The position numbers and the translations under genes are program-made. The notes beneath the pieces are model-generated. The model worked only from the letters and a program-made list of their open reading frames with translations, was not told the origin of the DNA and did no database searches. This document shows, in pieces, positions 16,169 through 26,511 of a stretch of 64,000 nt of DNA; positions within the stretch are counted from its first letter, which is position 1, and the number at the start of each line of letters is the position of its first letter. Source of the DNA: Pseudomonas sp. BGI-2 (GTDB lineage Bacteria; Pseudomonadota; Gammaproteobacteria; Pseudomonadales; Pseudomonadaceae); assembly GCF_004310295.1 (NCBI RefSeq), contig NZ_SISB01000032.1:1-64000 (forward strand), in the 5' to 3' direction.

Positions 16169-19100
16169 ATGAATCTGCCCATCCCCACGGACGCGGCCTT
16201 GGCAGGCTTCCACCCCGCCGTCAGCGCCTGGTTCAGCAATACGTTCCCGACGGTCACCGCCGCCCAGGCCCGGGCGTGGCCGTTGATCCGCCAGCATCGC
16301 TCGACCCTGATTGCCGCGCCCACCGGGTCCGGCAAAACCCTCACGGCATTCCTCGCGGTCATCGACGACCTGGTCCACCGGGGTCTGGACAACGGCGGCC
16401 ATCTGCCCGACGAAACCCTGGTGGTCTACGTCTCACCGCTCAAAGCCCTGTCCAACGACATCCAGATCAACCTGCAAACCCCGCTGGCCGGCATTACCGA
16501 GCAATTGCGCGTCATGGGCCTGCCCGAATTGCAGATCAACACCGCCGTGCGCACCGGCGATACGCTGCAGAAAGACCGCTCGGCCATGCGCCGAAATGCG
16601 CCGCACATTCTGGTGACCACCCCGGAATCCCTCTACGTGCTGCTCGGCTCCGACTCCGGCCGGCAGATGCTCGGCACCACGCGCACGGTGATCGTCGACG
16701 AAATCCACGCCATCGCCGCCAGCAAACGCGGCAGTCACCTGGCCCTGAGCCTCGAACGTTTGCAGGCGTTGTGCGTGCAACCGCTGATGCGCATCGGCCT
16801 GTCCGCCACGCAAAAACCCATCGAAGCGGTTTCGCGCTTTCTGGTCGGTCGCGATCGCCCCTGCGAAATCATCGACATCGGCCACGCACGCCCCCGGGAT
16901 CTGGACATCGAAGTGCCGCCAGTGCCTTTATCGGCAGTGATGCCCAACGATGTCTGGGAACGGGTCTACGACCGCCTTGCCGCCCTCGCCCGCGAACACC
17001 GCACCACCCTGGTTTTCGTCAACACCCGGCGCCTGGCCGAACGCCTGAGCCGGCATTTGAGCGAACGCCTCGGCAAAGAAGCCGTCGCCGCGCACCACGG
17101 CAGCCTGGCCAAGGAGTTTCGCCTCGACGCCGAACAGCGGCTCAAGCGTGGCGACCTGCAAGTGCTGATCGCCACGGCCTCGCTGGAGCTGGGGATCGAC
17201 ATTGGCGATGTCGACCTGGTTTGCCAGATCGCCTCGCCGCGCTCGATTGCCGGATTTTTGCAGCGGGTCGGCCGCTCCGGGCACCAGGTTGGCGGCACGC
17301 CCAAGGGCCGTTTATTCGCCACTACCCGCGATGACCTGATCGAATGCACCGCCCTGCTCGACTGCGTGCGCCGTGGCGAACTCGACACCTTGCAGATTCC
17401 CAAGGCGCCGCTGGATGTCCTGGCTCAGCAGATCATCGCCGAAGTCAGCTGCCAGGAATGGCAGGAGCAGGCGCTGCTGGAGATGTTCCGCAAAGCCTCG
17501 CCCTACGCCGAACTCGACGAAAAACATTACCAGGCGCTGCTGCACATGCTCGCCGAGGGCTACAACGGTCGGCAGGGTTTCCACAGCGCTTACCTGCACC
17601 GCGATGCCGTGACCCGCACATTGCGCGGTCGCCGGGGCAGCAAACTGACGGCTGTGACCAGCGGCGGAACGATTCCGGACAACGCCGATCACAGCGTACT
17701 GCTCGAACCTCAAGGGCTGAACATCGGCAGCGTCAACGAAGACTTTGCGGTGGAAAGCATCGCCGGGGATATCTTCCAGTTGGGCAATACGTCGTATCGA
17801 ATCCTGCGCGTCGAAACCGGCAAGGTCCGGGTCGAAGACGCTCAGGGCCAGCCGCCGACCATTCCATTCTGGCTCGGTGAAGCGCCTGGGCGCAGCGCAG
17901 AATTGTCATTCGCCGTAGCGCGCCTGCAAGCGCAGCTGGACGAATTGCTCGGCCTCACACCGGGCAACTTGCAGCCGGCCACCGACTGGCTGACCGACAC
18001 CCTCGATCTGAACCTGGCCAGTGCCGAGCAACTGGTGGATTACCTGGCCCGGGCGCGCCTGACGCTTGGCGCCCTGCCGTCCCAAGACACGCTGCTGATG
18101 GAGCGCTTTTTCGACGAGTCCGGCGGCACGCAACTGATTATCCACACGCCGTTCGGCAGTCGCATCAACCGGGCCTGGGGCCTGGCCTTGCGCAAGCGTT
18201 TCTGCCGCACCTTCAACTTCGAACTGCAGGCCGCCGCCAGCGAAGACGCAATCGTGCTGTCGCTGTCCACCAGCCACAGCTTCGAACTCGAAGACGTTTG
18301 GCGCTACGTGCACAGCAACTCCGCCGAACACTTGCTGATCCAGGCGATACTCGATGCGCCGCTGTTTGGCGTGCGCTGGCGCTGGAATGCCGGAGTCGCG
18401 CTGGCGTTGCCGCGTTATACCGGTGGACGCAAAGTCGCGCCGCAGATCCAGCGCATGAAAAGCGAAGACCTGATCGCCAGCGTATTCCCCGACCAGATCG
18501 CCTGCGTGGAAAACCTCGCCGGCGAACGTGAAGTGCCCGAGCATCCGCTGGTGGAACAAACCCTCGACGATTGCCTGCACGAGGCCATGGACTGCGAAGG
18601 CTGGCTGGCGTTGTTGCGGCGCATGGAAAGCGGCGATGTCCGGCTGATCAGCCGCGATTTGCCAGCGCCCTCGCCACTGGCAGCAGAAATCCTCAGCGCC
18701 CGCCCCTATACCTTTCTCGACGATGCGCCGCTGGAAGAGCGCCGTACGCAAGCGGTGCTCAACCGGCGCTGGAGCGACCCGCAGTCCACCGACGACCTCG
18801 GCGCGCTGGATGCCGAGGCGATTCAAGCGGTACGCGACGAAGCCTGGCCAGCCCCCACGGGCGTCGATGAAATGCACGAGGCACTGATGAGCCTGACGTG
18901 CATCACCGATGCCGAGGCGCAGGCCAATGCGCATTGGCTGGACTGGCTGAACGCCCTTGCTGAAAGTGGCCGCGCCAGCCGTTTGCAGATCAATGCCGAG
19001 CAATCGCTGTGGCTGGCGCTGGAGCGGTTGACCTGCCTGCGCGCGTTTTATCCACAGGCGACTTTGCAGCCACCGATGGAGGCGCTGCCGGGGTTCGATG

Positions 19101-20494
19101 AAGTCTGGGAGCCGGACGAAGCGCTGCTGGAAGTGATTCGCGCGCGGCTCAGCGCGTTTGGCCCACTGCCGTTGCAAGCGATTGCCGAACGGTTGGGATT
19201 GCCGGCCATTGAAGTCACCCAGGCGCTGGCACAACTGGAGCGCGAAGGTTATGTGCTGCGCGGCCAATTCACCCCTGGCGCCAGTGAGGATGAATGGTGC
19301 GAACGGCATCTGCTGGCGCGAATTCATCGCTACACGGTCAAGCGTCTGCGGCGGGAAATCGAGCCGGTGGCGTTGCAGGATTTCATGCGATTTCTGTTCG
19401 ACTGGCAGCATCTGTCCGCAGCGACGCAAGGCCAGGGCAATGCGGTGTTGCCCGCCATCGTCGCTCAGTTCGAAGGCTACCCCGCCGCTGCGTCAGCCTG
19501 GGACAGCGACATTCTGCCGATGCGGATCAAAGGCTATTCGGCGAGTTGGCTGGATGACCTGTGCCGCAGCGGGAAACTGGTCTGGACGCGTCTGACGGCG
19601 CGCAATAAGAGTGCCGGCACGGCGCTGCGCAGCACGCCGATTCTGTTGCTGCCGCGCAGTCAGGTCGGGTTGTGGAGCAGCTTGACCGAACAGACCCCGG
19701 TCAGCGAGCTGTCACCCAAAACGCAGAAGGTTTACGAAGCACTCAGCGAACACGGCGCGCTGTTTTTCGATGAGCTGACTCACGAGGCACATCTGCTGCG
19801 CGCCGAGCTGGAAATTGCCCTGCAGGAACTGGTCGGCGCCGGGCTGGTAAACGCCGACAGTTTCGCGGGCCTGCGAGCGCTGATTACGCCGGCCAGTAAA
19901 CGGCAGAATCGCAGCAGCCGACGTGGCCGTGGGGCGTTTGTCGGCGGGATGGACGATGCCGGGCGCTGGGCCTTGCTGCGACGGGGTCCTGCCGCGCCGG
20001 TTGTGGATAACAAACGACCGGCCCCGACGCCAAGCGACACTCTGGAACACATCGCCATGACGCTACTGAGGCGCTACGGCGTGGTGTTCTGGCGCTTGCT
20101 GGAGCGGGAAGCGGATTGGTTGCCGAGCTGGCGGGAATTGCTGCGCACGTTTCATCGGCTGGAGGCTCGGGGGGAGATTCGCGGTGGCCGGTTTGTCAGT
20201 GGTTTGGCCGGGGAGCAGTTTGCGTTGCCGGAGGCGATACCGTTGTTGCGCGAAGTCCGGCGCCGGCCGCATGACGGGAGTTTGATTGCAGTGTGCGGGG
20301 TTGATCCGTTGAACCTAGCCGGGACGTTATTGCCCGGCGCGAAAGTGCCGGCGTTGGCGAGTAATCGGTTGGTGTATCGGGATGGGTTGCCGGTGGCTGC
20401 CGAGATTGCCGGCAAGCAGGTTTTCTGGGTGGAACTGGATCAGCCAGCGACTGCTGAATTACACAAAAAACTGATTCGCCACAATCCCCTGTAG
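16169..20494 (+). CDS. lhr: Giant ATP-dependent helicase Lhr
   Basis: A 1441-residue superfamily-2 helicase, full-length Lhr. The start at 16169 gives MNLPIPTDAALAGFHP; the longer frame would begin in a REP arm. Motifs: Q-motif region TAAQARAWPLI, Walker A APTGSGKT (about residues 50-57), motif Ia VYVSPLKALSNDI, DEIH box VIVDEIHAIA, motif III LSATQ, motif V ATASLELGIDIGDVDLV and motif VI QRVGRSGHQ. The C-terminal half is the Lhr-specific winged-helix/lhr-CTD region, in which E. coli Lhr was reported to carry uracil-DNA glycosylase activity. Likely DNA repair. The TAG stop is part of the following REP. Confidence 0.95.
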   Translation: MNLPIPTDAALAGFHPAVSAWFSNTFPTVTAAQARAWPLIRQHRSTLIAAPTGSGKTLTAFLAVIDDLVHRGLDNGGHLPDETLVVYVSPLKALSNDIQINLQTPLAGITEQLRVMGLPELQINTAVRTGDTLQKDRSAMRRNAPHILVTTPESLYVLLGSDSGRQMLGTTRTVIVDEIHAIAASKRGSHLALSLERLQALCVQPLMRIGLSATQKPIEAVSRFLVGRDRPCEIIDIGHARPRDLDIEVPPVPLSAVMPNDVWERVYDRLAALAREHRTTLVFVNTRRLAERLSRHLSERLGKEAVAAHHGSLAKEFRLDAEQRLKRGDLQVLIATASLELGIDIGDVDLVCQIASPRSIAGFLQRVGRSGHQVGGTPKGRLFATTRDDLIECTALLDCVRRGELDTLQIPKAPLDVLAQQIIAEVSCQEWQEQALLEMFRKASPYAELDEKHYQALLHMLAEGYNGRQGFHSAYLHRDAVTRTLRGRRGSKLTAVTSGGTIPDNADHSVLLEPQGLNIGSVNEDFAVESIAGDIFQLGNTSYRILRVETGKVRVEDAQGQPPTIPFWLGEAPGRSAELSFAVARLQAQLDELLGLTPGNLQPATDWLTDTLDLNLASAEQLVDYLARARLTLGALPSQDTLLMERFFDESGGTQLIIHTPFGSRINRAWGLALRKRFCRTFNFELQAAASEDAIVLSLSTSHSFELEDVWRYVHSNSAEHLLIQAILDAPLFGVRWRWNAGVALALPRYTGGRKVAPQIQRMKSEDLIASVFPDQIACVENLAGEREVPEHPLVEQTLDDCLHEAMDCEGWLALLRRMESGDVRLISRDLPAPSPLAAEILSARPYTFLDDAPLEERRTQAVLNRRWSDPQSTDDLGALDAEAIQAVRDEAWPAPTGVDEMHEALMSLTCITDAEAQANAHWLDWLNALAESGRASRLQINAEQSLWLALERLTCLRAFYPQATLQPPMEALPGFDEVWEPDEALLEVIRARLSAFGPLPLQAIAERLGLPAIEVTQALAQLEREGYVLRGQFTPGASEDEWCERHLLARIHRYTVKRLRREIEPVALQDFMRFLFDWQHLSAATQGQGNAVLPAIVAQFEGYPAAASAWDSDILPMRIKGYSASWLDDLCRSGKLVWTRLTARNKSAGTALRSTPILLLPRSQVGLWSSLTEQTPVSELSPKTQKVYEALSEHGALFFDELTHEAHLLRAELEIALQELVGAGLVNADSFAGLRALITPASKRQNRSSRRGRGAFVGGMDDAGRWALLRRGPAAPVVDNKRPAPTPSDTLEHIAMTLLRRYGVVFWRLLEREADWLPSWRELLRTFHRLEARGEIRGGRFVSGLAGEQFALPEAIPLLREVRRRPHDGSLIAVCGVDPLNLAGTLLPGAKVPALASNRLVYRDGLPVAAEIAGKQVFWVELDQPATAELHKKLIRHNPL

Positions 20495-20595
20495 GAGCGA
20501 GCGGTGCGGCGATCCGACTTGCCCGCGAAGAACGAAGACACGGTCCTGTTGATACACCGCGGTGCGCCCTTCGCGGGCAAGCCTCGCTCCTACAG
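20490..20595. repeat. Asymmetric REPIN overlapping the lhr stop codon
   Basis: The left arm begins ctgtaggagcgagcggtgcg (expanded variant) and supplies the TAG stop of lhr at 20492-20494. The right arm is canonical and ends at the end of the MscS-type gene. Confidence 0.93.
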
Positions 20596-20606
20596 GGTTT
20601 ACGGTT

Positions 20607-22715
20607 TTATTGAGTGCGAGGCTGATCCGGCAGCATCACCGGCGAATTTTCGGCCACCGGCCCATCATCTGCCATCGCCTGCCTCGGCATCAAAACCTGC
20701 TGTGGATAAGTCTGCGCGAAATGCACCCACGGGCTGTTATCCACAAGCTTCTTCAACCGCTGGTTAAACGCCCTGCTCACCGCATATTGCCCACCCGACA
20801 CCGTGCGAAACTGCGCCGTCAGCACCACGCCGTTGAGGTCCATTTTGTCGACGCCAAACACGTCCAGCGGCCCTTGCAGGTTGTACTTGAGAAACGCGTC
20901 CTCGCGGATCGAATCCCCCGCTTCACGGATCAACTCAATCGCCTTGTCGACATCGGTGTCGTAGGTGAACTGCACCGAGAAAAACGCATACGCGAACTGC
21001 CGCGATTGATTGGTCACTGCCTTGATCTGACCGAACGGCACCGAGTGCACAAAGCCCTTGCCGTCACGCAGGCGCAAGGTGCGGATGGTCAAGCCCTCGA
21101 CCGTGCCGGCGTGGCCGGAGTCGAGCACCACCCAGTCGCCGATTGAAAGGGTGTCTTCGATGATGATGAACAACCCGGTGATCACGTCCTGCACCAGTTG
21201 TTGCGAGCCGAAACCGATGGCCAGGCCGACCACCCCGGCACCGGCCAGCAACGGCGCGACGTTGATTCCAAGGTTGGCCATGGTGGTAATCGCGCAGATC
21301 ACCACCAGGATGATTTTGATCGCGTTGCGCAGCAGCGGCAGGATAGTTTTGACCCGCGTGCTGGGCTGCGTCGTGCGTTTGTTGAGCGGCGGTTTCAGCG
21401 CTTCCTGGATCGCCGTATCAAGCACCACCCACAGCAACCAGGTCACCAGAAAGATCAGGCCCATGCTGCTCAACGACTCACTGATCGCCCGGCCCACCGA
21501 GTTGCGCTCGGCGAATTCGAACAGCGACACGCCCCAGATCCGCCCGAGGATTTCGATGAAGGCAACGGCCATGACGATCCGCAGCAACGCATGCAACAGA
21601 CTGAGAAAACGCTCTTTGTAGGCGCTGCTGTGCTGGATCGCTGTGACCTGACGCGACTTGAACATGTGTTGGAAAATCGTGCTGAGAAACACCGTGGCGA
21701 TCAGCAGGATGGTGGTGAACAACGCGCAGCGCAGGGCCTTCTGATTGTCATCGCCTACGCCAAGCAGGTTGATCGCCGAGACCATCACCATCAGCAGGAT
21801 CGGCCAGTACCAGAGCCCGGAAAAAATCCGCAAGGACTCTTGCAGCGATGGCTGCTTGAGGCGTTGGGCCAGTGGCCGGTTACGGATCAGATGCGCCACC
21901 GGGCGGCGTAAACGAATCACCAATAATCCGAAGATGATCGAGACGAAAAAACCGGTGAGCACTGCGGCGCTGCTGGTGATGTTGCCGCCCAGTTGCCGGG
22001 CGATTTGCGGGCTGGTCAACGCATCGCTGAGCGCGGCGAGAAAGCCGATCAGGAACAGCGGCCGAGGGCAGTAATCGCGAATGATCTGCACCGCCGTGCG
22101 CTTGTGGCCGGTGTTGAACATGACGATCACGCAGAGCAGCATCGAGGTCGAGAAAATACCGCTGCTGGTGGCGTAGGCGAAACACAACGCCAGCGCGCGG
22201 CCCACCGAGGCGGGCAGGAAATGGCTGACGTAGAGGGTCAACGGCAGACAGATCAAGGCCGGCAGCGTGTAAGGCAACACATAATTGAGCAGATCCTGAC
22301 TGCGCTGGCGGGTGCGCAGCCAGCGGCCCTGGTTCAAGCGTTTGGCGAGGATCCCGCCGAGCACGGTGAGCAAGGCGAAGGTGCCGAGCCAGACGCCGGA
22401 CAACATCAGGAAGTCGCCGATCACGCTCCAACCTGAACGGCTCGAGGGTCGATTGACCAGCTTATCCACTTCATCTGCCGCCCGATCGGCCCGCAGGCGC
22501 CAGGCGTCGACCAGGTCTTCGTTGAGGTCGAGCTTGTCCTGAACGTCGTCGATGCTGGAACTGATGGCCCCGAGCAGACCGCCCTGGACCAGCGGTTCAG
22601 GCTTTGCCGGTTCCTCGGCAGCAGCGGGAACACCCGGCAGCGTGACGGCTTCCAACTCGTTGCTGCCCAGAAACAGCAACGCCCCCAGCAGTATCGCGGT
22701 CTTGAACTTGAGCAA
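20607..22715 (-). CDS. MscS-family mechanosensitive channel, large type (YbiO-like)
   Basis: A 702-residue protein using a TTG start at 22715 with AAGGAG nine bases upstream; no ATG fits the signal sequence. The N-terminus (LKFKTAILLGALLFLGSNELEA) is a signal peptide, followed by a periplasmic helical segment, many membrane helices (about residues 150-460), and the MscS core: pore helix APLLAGAGVVGLAIGFGSQQLVQDVITG and beta domain GDWVVLDSGHAGTVEGLTIR. It would release solutes on hypo-osmotic shock. The multi-helix N-terminal region resembles E. coli YbiO more than MscS. Confidence 0.88.
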   Translation of the reverse strand: MLKFKTAILLGALLFLGSNELEAVTLPGVPAAAEEPAKPEPLVQGGLLGAISSSIDDVQDKLDLNEDLVDAWRLRADRAADEVDKLVNRPSSRSGWSVIGDFLMLSGVWLGTFALLTVLGGILAKRLNQGRWLRTRQRSQDLLNYVLPYTLPALICLPLTLYVSHFLPASVGRALALCFAYATSSGIFSTSMLLCVIVMFNTGHKRTAVQIIRDYCPRPLFLIGFLAALSDALTSPQIARQLGGNITSSAAVLTGFFVSIIFGLLVIRLRRPVAHLIRNRPLAQRLKQPSLQESLRIFSGLWYWPILLMVMVSAINLLGVGDDNQKALRCALFTTILLIATVFLSTIFQHMFKSRQVTAIQHSSAYKERFLSLLHALLRIVMAVAFIEILGRIWGVSLFEFAERNSVGRAISESLSSMGLIFLVTWLLWVVLDTAIQEALKPPLNKRTTQPSTRVKTILPLLRNAIKIILVVICAITTMANLGINVAPLLAGAGVVGLAIGFGSQQLVQDVITGLFIIIEDTLSIGDWVVLDSGHAGTVEGLTIRTLRLRDGKGFVHSVPFGQIKAVTNQSRQFAYAFFSVQFTYDTDVDKAIELIREAGDSIREDAFLKYNLQGPLDVFGVDKMDLNGVVLTAQFRTVSGGQYAVSRAFNQRLKKLVDNSPWVHFAQTYPQQVLMPRQAMADDGPVAENSPVMLPDQPRTQ

Positions 22716-23028
22716 AACGGGAAGCTCCTTGGGAAGGGTCTGTAAGGAACTGATCGGCAAATGACGGGCAAGTTCGGTTTTGCCCGCGAGATAACAGACG
22801 CGACCATTCCCCCTGTGGGAGCGAGCTTGCTCACGATAGCGGTGGTTCAGACACTTCAATGTTGAATGTACCGTCGCTTTCGCGAGCAAGCTCGCTCCCA
22901 CAGGGTTTTGTGGTGCTCTGTCGATTTTTGACCAGCACGCAAATATCAAATGCCCACTCCTCTATTTTTCCGCACAACCCAAACCCCGACACTGCGCTCC
23001 ATCAATCAAATCCACCGCAGTTGCAGTC
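22716..23028. other. Intergenic region before the MFS remnant
   Basis: About 313 bases holding the REPIN at 22814-22903 and the putative promoter side of the MscS-type gene. I see no further coding or regulatory structure. Confidence 0.55.
22814..22903. repeat. REPIN (tgtgggagc family)
   Basis: tgtgggagcgagcttgctca at 22814 and the inverted cgcgagcaagctcgctccca ending near 22903, separated by about 35 bases. Confidence 0.93.
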
Positions 23029-23353
23029 ATGCCCATTGCCTTGCTCGCGCTGACCCTCAGCGCCTTCGCCATCGGGACGACCGAGTTCGTCATCGTTGGC
23101 CTGTTACCCACCATCGGCGCCGACCTCGGCGTCAGCCTGCCGTCCGCCGGTCTATTGGTCAGCCTCTACGCAACCAGGCCTGCTGCTGGTGTACGCCATG
23201 GCCGCGGTCGGTTACGGCGGCTCGTTCATCGCCTTCACCTTCCTGGCGCCGATTCTTCAGGACATTTCCGGCTTCAGCGCCGGCACCGTCAGCCTGGTGT
23301 TGCTGGTCTACGCCTCGCGATGGCGGCGGTACATCTTGCATCAATGTGGCTGA
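23029..23353 (+). pseudogene. Decayed MFS transporter (DHA1/AraJ-like)
   Basis: The first 50 or so codons read as an intact MFS N-terminus (MPIALLALTLSAFAIGTTEF, then VIVGLLPTIGADLGVSLPSAG). Homology then jumps, in the +1 frame, to VYAMAAVGYGGSFIAFTFLA and QDISGFSAGTVSLVLLVYA, which belong to the middle helices of such proteins, and ends at a stop. A large internal deletion with frameshift and loss of the C-terminal half is the simplest reading. A REP arm follows at once. Confidence 0.8.
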
Positions 23354-23359
23354 CAGACC

Positions 23360-23387
23360 GCTATCGCGAGCAGGCTCGCTCCTACAG
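23360..23387. repeat. Single REP arm
   Basis: ctatcgcgagcaggctcgct followed by cctacag is one REP arm without a visible partner, at the end of the MFS remnant. Confidence 0.8.
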
Positions 23388-23501
23388 TAGGTCGGTGTGG
23401 TTTCCGGAACGCACACCATCCGTACCCCCGTCGAAACTTTCTCGCTTGCCCCACGGTCATCAAAAGACAGGGCAACCGGGGACCATTAGACGGGAGGCGA
23501 C

Positions 23502-24428
23502 ATGGCGGCGATTCACATCGGTATTTCAGGCTGGCGCTACACGCCTTGGCGGGGAGGTTTCTACCCGAAGGGGTTGACCCAGAAGCGCGAATTGCAATTC
23601 GCGTCACGGGCGGTCAACAGCATCGAAATCAATGGATCGTTTTACGCCCTGCAACGGCCTGAACGTTATGCCCAGTGGTACGCCGAAACCCCGGCGGACT
23701 TCGTTTTCAGCGTCAAAGCCCCACGCTTCATCACCCACATCAGACGTCTGCGGGACATTCATAAGCCGCTGGCGAATTTCTTTGCCTCCGGGATCCTGGA
23801 GCTCAAAGAGAAACTCGGCCCGATCCTCTGGCAGTTTCCGCCCAATTTCAAATTCGACGTCGAGCTGTTCGAAAGCTTCCTCGAGCAACTGCCCCACGAC
23901 ACCCAGCAGGCGGCCACCCTCGCCCGCCAGCATGATTCGCACCTGCACGGCCCCGCCAGCCTGAAGGCTTACAAGAAAAAGCCGCTGCGACATGCCGTTG
24001 AAATCAGAAACGAGACCTTTATTGATCCGTCGTTCGTGCGCCTGCTCAAACGCTACAACATTGCCTTGGTCATCGCCGACACCGCCGGCAAATGGCCGTA
24101 TCGCGAAGACGTCACCAGTGATTTCGTTTACCTGCGCATGCATGGTGCCGAAGAACTCTATGCCAGCGGTTACACGCCTGAGGCGCTGGAGCGCTGGGGC
24201 GAGCGGATCGAAGCCTGGAACCACGGCCAGCAACCGGCGGATCCGCAACTGATCGCACCTCGGCAGAAGCCGAAAACGCGCAAGTCCCGCGAAGTGTTCT
24301 GCTATTTCGACAACGACATCAAAGTGCGCGCGCCCTTCGATGCGCGGCGCTTGCTTGAGCACTTCCATCTCGACAAAGACCTCGCCACCCGTCCCGGTGA
24401 ACCGGTTGCCGAAGGAGTGCTGTCATGA
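23502..24428 (+). CDS. DUF72 family protein (YecE-like)
   Basis: A 308-residue TIM-barrel protein of the DUF72 family, recognisable from the N-terminus [20 protein letters not shown], then [46 protein letters not shown] and the C-terminal [16 protein letters not shown]. No biochemical role is established; members have been guessed to be nucleic-acid or sugar-phosphate enzymes. It overlaps the next gene by four bases and so belongs to the 23.5-27.5 kb operon. Confidence 0.88.
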   Translation: MAAIHIGISGWRYTPWRGGFYPKGLTQKRELQFASRAVNSIEINGSFYALQRPERYAQWYAETPADFVFSVKAPRFITHIRRLRDIHKPLANFFASGILELKEKLGPILWQFPPNFKFDVELFESFLEQLPHDTQQAATLARQHDSHLHGPASLKAYKKKPLRHAVEIRNETFIDPSFVRLLKRYNIALVIADTAGKWPYREDVTSDFVYLRMHGAEELYASGYTPEALERWGERIEAWNHGQQPADPQLIAPRQKPKTRKSREVFCYFDNDIKVRAPFDARRLLEHFHLDKDLATRPGEPVAEGVLS

Positions 24429-25222
24429 GTATTTCCGAGCCGGTCGGCATCACCGATGAACAGCAAACCGTCATCACCTCCGTGCGCAGTTTCACCGTGC
24501 TGACGGTCAATACCCACAAGGGTTTCACCGCCCTCAACCGGCGCTTCATCCTTCCGGAATTGCGCGACGCGGTGCGCAGCGTATCCGCCGACGTGGTGTT
24601 TTTGCAGGAAGTCCACGGCACCCACGAACATCATCCGCAGCGCTACACCAATTGGCCGGCAATGCCGCAGTACGAATTCCTCGCCGACACCCTGTGGCCG
24701 CAATTTGCCTACGGCCGCAATGCCGTGTACCCGGCGGGTGATCACGGGAATGCGCTGCTGTCGAAATTCCAGATCATTCGCCATGACAACCTCGACGTCT
24801 CGATCAGCGGCCATGAGAACCGCGGCATCCTGCATTGCGTGCTGCGCCTGCCTGGCGACGGCCGGGAAGTGCATGCGATTTGCGTGCATCTGGGGCTGCG
24901 TGAAACCCACCGGACGGAACAACTCAAGTTGCTGGCGCGACGCCTTGAAGACCTTCCGGCCGATGCGCCGGTGATCGTCGCCGGCGACTTCAACGATTGG
25001 CGCCAGCGTGCCGATGCGTTGCTCAAACCCTGCGGTCTGCGGGAGGTGTTCGCCGAGCACCACGGCAAACCGGCGCGCAGTTTTCCGGCGCGGTTACCGG
25101 CGTTACGCCTGGACCGCATCTACGTGCGCAACCTCAAGGCCAGCCGTCCGAAAGTGCTGGCGGCGCGCCCCTGGTCACACCTTTCCGACCACGCACCGCT
25201 GTCGGTGGAGATCGAACTATGA
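24425..25222 (+). CDS. Endonuclease/exonuclease/phosphatase family protein (YbhP-like)
   Basis: A 265-residue EEP-fold hydrolase. Motifs: LTVNTHKGF at the N-terminus, [14 protein letters not shown] with the metal-binding glutamate, [29 protein letters not shown] and [10 protein letters not shown] at the C-terminus. The order EEP - cardiolipin synthase - YbhN matches the E. coli ybhP-clsB-ybhN operon, so a role in phospholipid metabolism is likely. It overlaps both neighbours by four bases. Confidence 0.88.
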   Translation: MSISEPVGITDEQQTVITSVRSFTVLTVNTHKGFTALNRRFILPELRDAVRSVSADVVFLQEVHGTHEHHPQRYTNWPAMPQYEFLADTLWPQFAYGRNAVYPAGDHGNALLSKFQIIRHDNLDVSISGHENRGILHCVLRLPGDGREVHAICVHLGLRETHRTEQLKLLARRLEDLPADAPVIVAGDFNDWRQRADALLKPCGLREVFAEHHGKPARSFPARLPALRLDRIYVRNLKASRPKVLAARPWSHLSDHAPLSVEIEL

Positions 25223-26511
25223 GCAGCGCACCGATGGAAAAAACCGTTGATCACATACCCACCACCCCGCCGGTGCGTGAACCCGGCGTGGTCGACGTTG
25301 AATACGGCTGGCAGGGCAACAACCTGGTGGAAATGCTGGAAAACGGCGAAGCCTATTTCCCGCGGGTATTCGAGGCCATGCGCCAGGCCAAGACTGAAAT
25401 CCTCCTGGAAACCTTCATTGTGTTCGAGGACAAGGTTGGCAATGAGCTGCAGCAAGTACTGATCGAAGCCGCTCAACGCGGCGTACGGGTCACCGCCAGC
25501 CTCGACGGGTTTGGCTGTGGCGAGTTGACTACCGGGTATCTTGCGGCGCTCAGCCAGGCCGGCGTGCGCCTGCAAATATTCGATCCGGCGCCCAAGCACC
25601 TGGGCATCCGCACCAACTGGTTCCGCCGCCTGCACCGCAAGATCGTGGTGGTGGACGGCACGATTGCGTTCATCGGCGGGATCAACTTTTCCGCCGACCA
25701 TCTGGCCGACTTCGGTCCCGAGGCCAAGCAGGATTACTCGGTTGAAGTGCAAGGCCCGGCGGTGGCCGACATCCATCACTTCGCGCTGCTGCAAAGTGGC
25801 CGCCCGGCTCGCGCCAAATATTGGTGGCAGCGCCGCCGGCAGCGGCGTTCGGAGCTGGCGCTCAGCGACCACGACGGCCAGGTTAGGCTGGTGTACCGCG
25901 ACAACGGTGATCACCGGACGGATATTGAAGAGGTTTACCAGCAGGTGCTGCTCAGTGCCCAGCGTCGCGTCGTGATCGCCAATGCCTATTTCTTTCCGGG
26001 CTACCGCTTGCTGCGCGAAATCCGCAACGCTGCTCGCCGTGGTGTGGACGTGCGTCTGATCCTGCAGGGGCAACCGGACATGCTGGTGGCCAAACTGGCC
26101 GCGCGCATGACCTACGACTATTTGCTCAAGTCGGGTGTGCAGATCTACGAGTATTGCGAACGCCCTTTGCACGGCAAAGTCGCGCTGGTGGATGAGGACT
26201 GGAGCACCGTCGGTTCGAGCAATCTCGACCCGTTGAGCCTGTCCATGAACCTGGAAGCCAATGTGTTGATCCGCGACCGAGCCTTCAACCACGATCTGTT
26301 CGAACGGCTTGAGGTGCTGAGCAATAACCACTGCAAAGCCATGTCAGCGGACAAGTCACCGCGCGGACGGATCTGGCACATGACTGTTGGCTTTGTGGTG
26401 TTTCACTTTCTGCGTCACTTCCCGGCATGGGCCGGTTGGCTGCCGGCGCATAAACCGCGCCTGAAACCCTTCACTCATTCCGCCGGGAGCGACCACCATG
26501 AGCCGCGTTGA
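25219..26511 (+). CDS. clsB: Cardiolipin synthase B
   Basis: A 430-residue phospholipase-D superfamily enzyme that makes cardiolipin in the inner membrane. Both HKD motifs are intact: [10 protein letters not shown] (H139) followed by [11 protein letters not shown], and [10 protein letters not shown] (H318) followed by [13 protein letters not shown]. The start at 25219 ([12 protein letters not shown]) overlaps the EEP gene by four bases; a longer frame is discounted. There is no N-terminal membrane pair, as in ClsB and unlike ClsA. The end overlaps the YbhN-like gene by 14 bases. Confidence 0.93.
   Translation: MSSAPMEKTVDHIPTTPPVREPGVVDVEYGWQGNNLVEMLENGEAYFPRVFEAMRQAKTEILLETFIVFEDKVGNELQQVLIEAAQRGVRVTASLDGFGCGELTTGYLAALSQAGVRLQIFDPAPKHLGIRTNWFRRLHRKIVVVDGTIAFIGGINFSADHLADFGPEAKQDYSVEVQGPAVADIHHFALLQSGRPARAKYWWQRRRQRRSELALSDHDGQVRLVYRDNGDHRTDIEEVYQQVLLSAQRRVVIANAYFFPGYRLLREIRNAARRGVDVRLILQGQPDMLVAKLAARMTYDYLLKSGVQIYEYCERPLHGKVALVDEDWSTVGSSNLDPLSLSMNLEANVLIRDRAFNHDLFERLEVLSNNHCKAMSADKSPRGRIWHMTVGFVVFHFLRHFPAWAGWLPAHKPRLKPFTHSAGSDHHEPR

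Noticed and set aside
17906-19429. A 507-codon frame on the minus strand inside lhr.
   Set aside because: It lies wholly antisense to a well-supported helicase, has low-complexity Gln/Arg/Ala-rich composition and no family motif. It is a by-product of GC-rich codon use.
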